This document shows positions 58,973-64,000 of a stretch of DNA of 64,000 nucleotides, one piece after another. The stretch comes from Arabidopsis thaliana. Taxonomy: Eukaryota > Streptophyta > Magnoliopsida > Brassicales > Brassicaceae. A program made the translations under genes and the position numbers. Location of the stretch: the NCBI RefSeq assembly GCF_000001735.4, contig NC_003070.9, positions 24,227,971 to 24,291,970 of the forward strand, written 5' to 3'. Numbering within the stretch: position 1 is the first letter of the stretch; each line of letters starts with the position of its first letter. Below the pieces are notes generated by a model that did not search any database, had not been told where the DNA came from, and saw nothing but the letters and a program-made list of their open reading frames with translations.

Positions 58973-61135
58973 ATGATAAAGATTGCAGATTTCACTCTCT
59001 TCTTCTTTATCTTCGTCTTCTCTCCCTCGTTGCCTCTAGCTCAATCTCAGCTTCCCGATCTCGACCCACAAGACAAAGCTTCTTTATTGATATTCAGAGT
59101 TTCGATTCACGACCTAAATCGAAGCTTATCGACATGGTACGGCTCATCGTGTTCTAACTGGACAGGTCTAGCTTGTCAGAATCCGACCGGAAAAGTTCTC
59201 TCCCTCACTTTATCCGGTCTGAATCTCTCCAGTCAGATTCACCCATCTCTTTGTAAGCTCTCTTCTCTTCAAAGCTTGGACCTTTCTCACAACAACTTCT
59301 CTGGAAACATTCCTTCTTGCTTCGGTTCGTTGCGTAATCTTAGGACACTTAATCTTAGTCGGAATAGATTCGTTGGTTCGATACCCGCCACATTTGTAAG
59401 TCTTAAGGAGCTTAGAGAAGTTGTTCTAAGTGAGAATAGAGATTTAGGCGGTGTGGTCCCTCATTGGTTTGGTAATTTCTCAATGAATCTTGAGAGAGTT
59501 GATTTTAGTTTCTGCTCGTTTGTTGGAGAACTACCTGAGAGTTTACTGTATTTGAAGTCTCTCAAGTACTTGAATCTTGAGAGCAATAACATGACTGGTA
59601 CACTCAGAGATTTTCAGCAGCCATTGGTGGTTCTTAATCTTGCTTCAAATCAGTTTTCCGGTACGCTACCTTGTTTCTACGCCTCTCGTCCGTCTCTTAG
59701 TATTCTGAATATAGCTGAGAACTCTCTGGTTGGTGGATTACCTTCTTGTTTGGGTTCTTTAAAAGAGCTGAGTCATTTGAATCTATCTTTCAATGGCTTC
59801 AACTACGAGATATCTCCTAGGCTTATGTTTTCAGAGAAGCTTGTGATGTTGGACTTGAGTCACAACGGGTTTTCAGGTCGTCTTCCTAGTAGAATCTCGG
59901 AAACAACTGAGAAATTGGGTTTGGTTCTTCTTGACCTCTCTCACAATAGCTTTTCTGGTGATATACCGTTGAGGATCACAGAGTTGAAGAGTTTACAAGC
60001 ATTGCGTCTCTCTCACAATCTTTTAACTGGAGATATTCCTGCTAGAATTGGTAATCTGACATATCTCCAGGTCATTGATCTTTCCCACAACGCGTTAACC
60101 GGCTCAATACCTCTCAACATTGTTGGTTGCTTTCAGTTACTTGCTCTGATGATAAGTAACAACAATCTCTCTGGCGAAATACAACCCGAGCTTGATGCGT
60201 TGGATAGTCTAAAGATACTGGACATAAGCAACAACCATATATCCGGTGAGATCCCGCTTACTTTAGCTGGTCTGAAGTCTCTAGAGATTGTGGATATAAG
60301 TTCCAACAACCTCTCGGGGAACCTTAATGAAGCCATTACCAAATGGTCCAACCTCAAGTATCTTTCTCTTGCCCGGAACAAGTTTAGTGGAACACTTCCT
60401 TCTTGGTTGTTCAAGTTTGACAAAATCCAAATGATTGACTACTCCAGCAACAGATTCTCTTGGTTCATACCAGACGATAACTTAAACAGCACACGCTTCA
60501 AAGATTTTCAGACCGGTGGAGGTGAAGGATTTGCTGAGCCACCAGGAAAAGTAGAGATCAAAATATCAGCAGCTGTTGTTGCTAAAGATGAATTAAGTTT
60601 CAGCTACAATCTATTGTCTATGGTTGGGATCGATCTTTCTGACAATCTATTACATGGAGAGATCCCAGAAGCTTTGTTCAGACAGAAGAATATTGAGTAC
60701 TTGAACTTGTCCTACAACTTCCTTGAAGGTCAGCTTCCACGTCTAGAGAAGCTGCCAAGGTTAAAGGCCTTAGATCTTTCACACAACTCTCTGTCAGGTC
60801 AAGTCATTGGAAACATCTCAGCTCCTCCAGGACTAACCCTACTGAACCTATCGCACAACTGTTTCTCTGGTATCATTACCGAGAAAGAAGGGCTCGGGAA
60901 GTTTCCAGGGGCGTTGGCCGGAAATCCGGAACTGTGTGTGGAAACTCCCGGAAGCAAGTGTGACCCGGCAAACATTGATGCATCACAAGAGGAAATATAT
61001 CAAAACGAATTGGTGGAAGGACCGATATCTATTTGGATATTCTGCTTAAGTGCGTTTATTAGCTTCGATTTTGGAGTGTTAGGTATCTTTTGCTCAGCTC
61101 GTGCTCGTAGTTATATTCTTCAGACCAAAGCTTAA
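58973..61135 (+). CDS. CLV2: CLAVATA2 receptor-like protein
   Basis: Single-exon ORF of 720 residues. Signal peptide at about 1-25 (LFFFIFVFSPSLPLAQS) and paired Cys cap (CSNWTGLAC). About twenty leucine-rich repeats follow (SLQSLDLSHNNFSGNIPSCFGSLRNLRTLNLSRN and on), broken by a non-LRR island at about residues 500-550 (DDNLNSTRFKDFQTGGGEGFAEP). There is a second Cys pair near CVETPGSKC and one membrane helix (ISIWIFCLSAFISFDFGVLGIF), then a very short cytoplasmic tail with no kinase. CLV2 works with the membrane pseudokinase CRN/SOL2 to relay CLE peptide signals that limit stem-cell number. Length and all parts match CLV2 (At1g65380); no damage seen. Confidence 0.97.
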   Translation: MIKIADFTLFFFIFVFSPSLPLAQSQLPDLDPQDKASLLIFRVSIHDLNRSLSTWYGSSCSNWTGLACQNPTGKVLSLTLSGLNLSSQIHPSLCKLSSLQSLDLSHNNFSGNIPSCFGSLRNLRTLNLSRNRFVGSIPATFVSLKELREVVLSENRDLGGVVPHWFGNFSMNLERVDFSFCSFVGELPESLLYLKSLKYLNLESNNMTGTLRDFQQPLVVLNLASNQFSGTLPCFYASRPSLSILNIAENSLVGGLPSCLGSLKELSHLNLSFNGFNYEISPRLMFSEKLVMLDLSHNGFSGRLPSRISETTEKLGLVLLDLSHNSFSGDIPLRITELKSLQALRLSHNLLTGDIPARIGNLTYLQVIDLSHNALTGSIPLNIVGCFQLLALMISNNNLSGEIQPELDALDSLKILDISNNHISGEIPLTLAGLKSLEIVDISSNNLSGNLNEAITKWSNLKYLSLARNKFSGTLPSWLFKFDKIQMIDYSSNRFSWFIPDDNLNSTRFKDFQTGGGEGFAEPPGKVEIKISAAVVAKDELSFSYNLLSMVGIDLSDNLLHGEIPEALFRQKNIEYLNLSYNFLEGQLPRLEKLPRLKALDLSHNSLSGQVIGNISAPPGLTLLNLSHNCFSGIITEKEGLGKFPGALAGNPELCVETPGSKCDPANIDASQEEIYQNELVEGPISIWIFCLSAFISFDFGVLGIFCSARARSYILQTKA

Positions 61136-61687
61136 CTCCAGAGACTGATTGATGTATATTCAGTTGTAACACATGCATGTATGTTGTTGGTCTGAGCTGT
61201 GAAGTGGAAATGCTCGCTTTTAACTAAAGTCTCTCCCAAATGTTGTTACTTGTGTATATAGTTTGACCGGTTAACCTTTACATGAACCGTATTGGGTTCT
61301 TGTTCTGTTTGTGATTCAAGAAGTGATTAGACTCAATAATCTAGTACTATCTATCTAAACACATCGAAACTCGAGTCAGTGAGTAGTGGTGTTCATTTCG
61401 GAGATTAGGACAGGAAATGGTGGGTAATGATCAGGAACATACAATTTGGGTGTTTAAATGTATAATCCACGAGTACAAAAAATGATAATCGAAAATCAAA
61501 CCGAACGAAATGAATAGAAAAAAACAGAGATATGGAGATCAATTAAAGTTTAGTAACAGATCTAACTAGCTAGAACCAATTTAATTTCTAACAATCTCGG
61601 TTTCAACTGAAATATGGTTTCGGAGAACCTGTGATAACTTTGCCAAAACCATTCACTAAACCATAACCAGGTTAATACTTATCTGAG
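61136..61687. other. intergenic between convergent CLV2 and serpin pseudogene
   Basis: 3' flanks only; nothing recognised. Confidence 0.4.
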
Positions 61688-63054
61688 TCAGAACAAGAAT
61701 TCCGAAGGTTTGAAGAGCTGACCAAAGAACAAAACGGTCCCGGTTTTGTCTTCTCGGATAAGGAAAATAAATGGATGATCAGCCACAAAATCTATCTTCT
61801 TAGGAGGTGGCCCCATATCAAGAGCACAACCGTCATCTTCTACATCAGCAGTTGCAGCCGCAGCTTCAGCACCTTCTTCATCGATCTCGACACAAGCTTT
61901 ATGGTACATTGACACTGAATGCAGTACTCCCACTTGATTCAAAACGCTTGTAGCAGAAAAACCGAATTCGATCTTAAACTTTGGAATTCTAAATTCCTCA
62001 AGTTCAACTTTGTATCTCGGAATGTGACTATCCAAGAATCCAGGTGTAGATGCTATTTTCTTCAAGAGATAATCCAATCCATCTTTCTTGTCAGGGAGAT
62101 AGAAATACATTGAGAATTTGCGGTTGGTATCATCACGGCCTCGTCGGTAAGGACCTTGAAACCGTTATAAGCTCTTACTTTTTGTGTCTCGTAGCTGGTC
62201 ATGAATGGCACAGAGACTGTAGTGCCATTGACCATGTGGAAGTCTCTGTCTTTTGTATAGTACTTTTCAAATGGTCTCTTCCAAGCTCCCTTGAAATACA
62301 ATGCGTTTGCGTAAATCTTGTTGGTTCGGCTTGTCACAGATTCACGAGGAAGAAGATCTTTGATGAGATTATTGGTGTGATCTTCAACCCATGAATTCAC
62401 CTCCTTACGCACTTCTTCAGCCTTCAAACAAAAAAAACACATATTGGATGATTTTTGAAAACAGTCTCCTAATTCGAATTATGATTTGGGAATCAACATA
62501 CATTACGAACTATTAGGTTTCCAATTTGACTGGTTGAGTATGTTCTTTAAGTCAAACAGCTATTACACACTTCATCTAGAAACACCAAATAACGTTTCTG
62601 CAAAACCCTAATTATATTTCTTCGAAACCCTAGTTTCTTTTTTGCTGTTAAAGTGGAAAATTACCTTTGATCGGAAATCTACGGGAACGTAAACAGCCTT
62701 GAAGAAGTTCTCGAAGAGAGCCTTGTATTTGGGATCAATCGGTAGTGATTTCTCAATCCAGAGGCCATTCACCGCCCTCATCTTTGGGCCGCCACTAGCG
62801 CTGCTGTCGGCGTAGACGATGGATGATAGTTCTCGGAAGACGGATTTGAGCTCATCGATTGAAGAAGATCTGAGGAAGGAGAGGATTTCACCGGCGACTA
62901 AGCCACCTCCGGAACCAGCGGCGTGCATGGTGATCGCAGAGTTTATTGACGCCGGCGAGAAGATGACGTTAGATTCCGACTCAGAAGATAAGACGTGCCT
63001 CCCAAGGATCATCGCGACGTCGTTTTGCTTCTTCATAGCCTTTTTCACATTCAT
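61688..63054 (-). pseudogene. serpin with frameshift deletion
   Basis: Two exons (63054-62664 and about 62422-61688). Translation opens with MNVKKAMKKQNDVAMILGRH and SESNVIFSPASINSAITM, then serpin shutter and sheet motifs (SVTSRTNKIYANALYFKGAWKRPF, VPFMTSYETQKVRAYNGFKVL). At about 62150 the frame breaks: the next part, GRDDTNRKFSMYFYLPDKKDGLDYLL, is in another frame, in agreement with loss of about 8 bp. The second frame continues to the reactive-centre hinge (EIDEEGAEAAAATA) and the usual C-terminal FVADHPFIFLIRED...VLFFGQLFKP. Serpins inhibit proteases through the reactive loop after the hinge, which lies downstream of the break. I recall At1g65385 as a serpin pseudogene. Confidence 0.88.
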
Positions 63055-64000
63055 CTTTGGTCTCTCCAACTAGATAGAGAACTTGCAAAAGGGTGGAGGA
63101 TTATGCATGGTCTATGGAGGGACAGTTATATATAGTGAACAAATCCATTAAGAAATTTTTAATTATTATTAGGGTTTCTTGGAAAACTAGTCACTTTGCA
63201 ATCCAGGTGTATAAATCAAACACTTAAAAATGACTACTTTGCAAATTGTAAATAGTAATATGACTACTTTCCCAAATATGTTTGAAAAAATTAAAATGAT
63301 TACTTTTCACTTATCTCAAATTATTTTTACAATGGAATATAAATAGATTTTTCTATACTAAACCTCTGTAAATTAATACTCGATAAGTTCCACTTCAAAA
63401 AACGAACCAAAGGTCATATTTCATCCATGCATGTTCGAACATGCAAAGAGAACTTACTAATAATGTTTGGTCCCAAATTCAAGTATTCTCTGGTTCTCTT
63501 TGCATGGATGAAAGAAGATGGCCATATTTTTATAGGAATGTTCAGAAGGAGAATTCACAATGTGGAGAAGATAGTGCTACTGGTTTATATTGAAGTCAGG
63601 TTAAGGTTTATGATAGTTTCAAGGACATTGATGCGGACTAATTGGCATCAGATAGTCGTGCTTCCAAGACTAATATCAGGCGTAATGGGTTTTACTAATA
63701 CGATTATGAAACAGCCTCAAGAAAAAAGGCAAAAAAATCGTATTGGAGCAAAAAAGTCGAAGAAATATCACGAATATGTGTTTTCGTTAGCGAATAAGGC
63801 GTTTTCGTCCAAAACGCATCGTGAATCTTATTTTTCGTATTTTTTTCAGAAAATGGCTCACATATCTGCTTGTGTAATAATTTTGGTTCTGTAGTCTTGT
63901 ATAACTTTAACACTTTAATTTCGATATAATGGAATGATTTTAAAAGGAAAAAAAAATAATAAAAAAGAAGTAAATAAATCGATTTTTATTAAATTAGAAA
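63055..64000. other. intergenic, one unassigned open frame
   Basis: A 155-codon frame at 63427-63894 shows no family motif I recognise; its basic run (QEKRQKNRIGAKKSKK) and position in AT-rich DNA suggest a transposon scrap or chance. Nothing else seen. Confidence 0.35.

Noticed and set aside
63427-63894. 155-codon ORF at the end of the window
   Set aside because: No signal peptide, domain or splice logic, and composition close to its surroundings; described only as an unassigned frame.

Overview
The window is plant nuclear DNA. Genes are split by short AT-rich introns with GT..AG ends, intergenic DNA is AT-rich, and decayed LINE, copia and CACTA pieces lie between genes. The gene order (a W2-domain protein, a DUF2358 protein, aspartic protease A39, a ZED1-related pseudokinase, VIPP1, EMC10, a J-protein, mtACP2, PHERES2, XTH17, CBSX6, PHERES1, CYP96A3, UBQ13, AGL23, CLAVATA2, a broken serpin) matches my memory of Arabidopsis thaliana chromosome 1, about At1g65220 to At1g65385. 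A mitochondrial insertion inside the polyubiquitin gene points to a Columbia-type accession. The locus assignment is from memory, not from a database search.

Layout. 0-24 kb is dense housekeeping DNA: translation (W2), plastid (DUF2358, VIPP1), secretory pathway (A39, EMC10), RNA or chaperone-linked (J-protein), mitochondrial (mtACP2) and one immune-type pseudokinase. 24-44 kb is gene-poor and repeat-rich. It holds the inverted MADS pair PHERES2 (+) and PHERES1 (-), flanking XTH17 and CBSX6. Downstream of PHERES1 are a 54-bp tandem array and copia/LINE debris; the array is a good candidate for the repeats known to control PHERES1 imprinting. CYP96A3 and a small secreted-protein ORF follow.

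44.5-49.4 kb is a polyubiquitin gene truncated at its 5' end and split by about 3.85 kb of foreign DNA. The insert carries an 82-bp nad1 exon flanked by group II intron sequence, which marks it as mitochondrial, and also copia- and gypsy-like fragments. 49.8-64 kb holds a defensin-like gene, AGL23, a wall-associated-kinase pseudogene with a CACTA end in it, a MATH gene with a damaged N-terminal part, intact CLAVATA2, and a serpin pseudogene with a frameshift deletion.

The genes do not form one pathway. Several act in reproduction and development (PHERES1/2 in endosperm, AGL23 in the female gametophyte, A39 in pollen and ovules, CLV2 in meristems). Less obvious items are a thionin-like pseudogene fragment between XTH17 and CBSX6, an in-frame 90-nt intron in the J-protein gene, and several lineage-specific tandem duplications.
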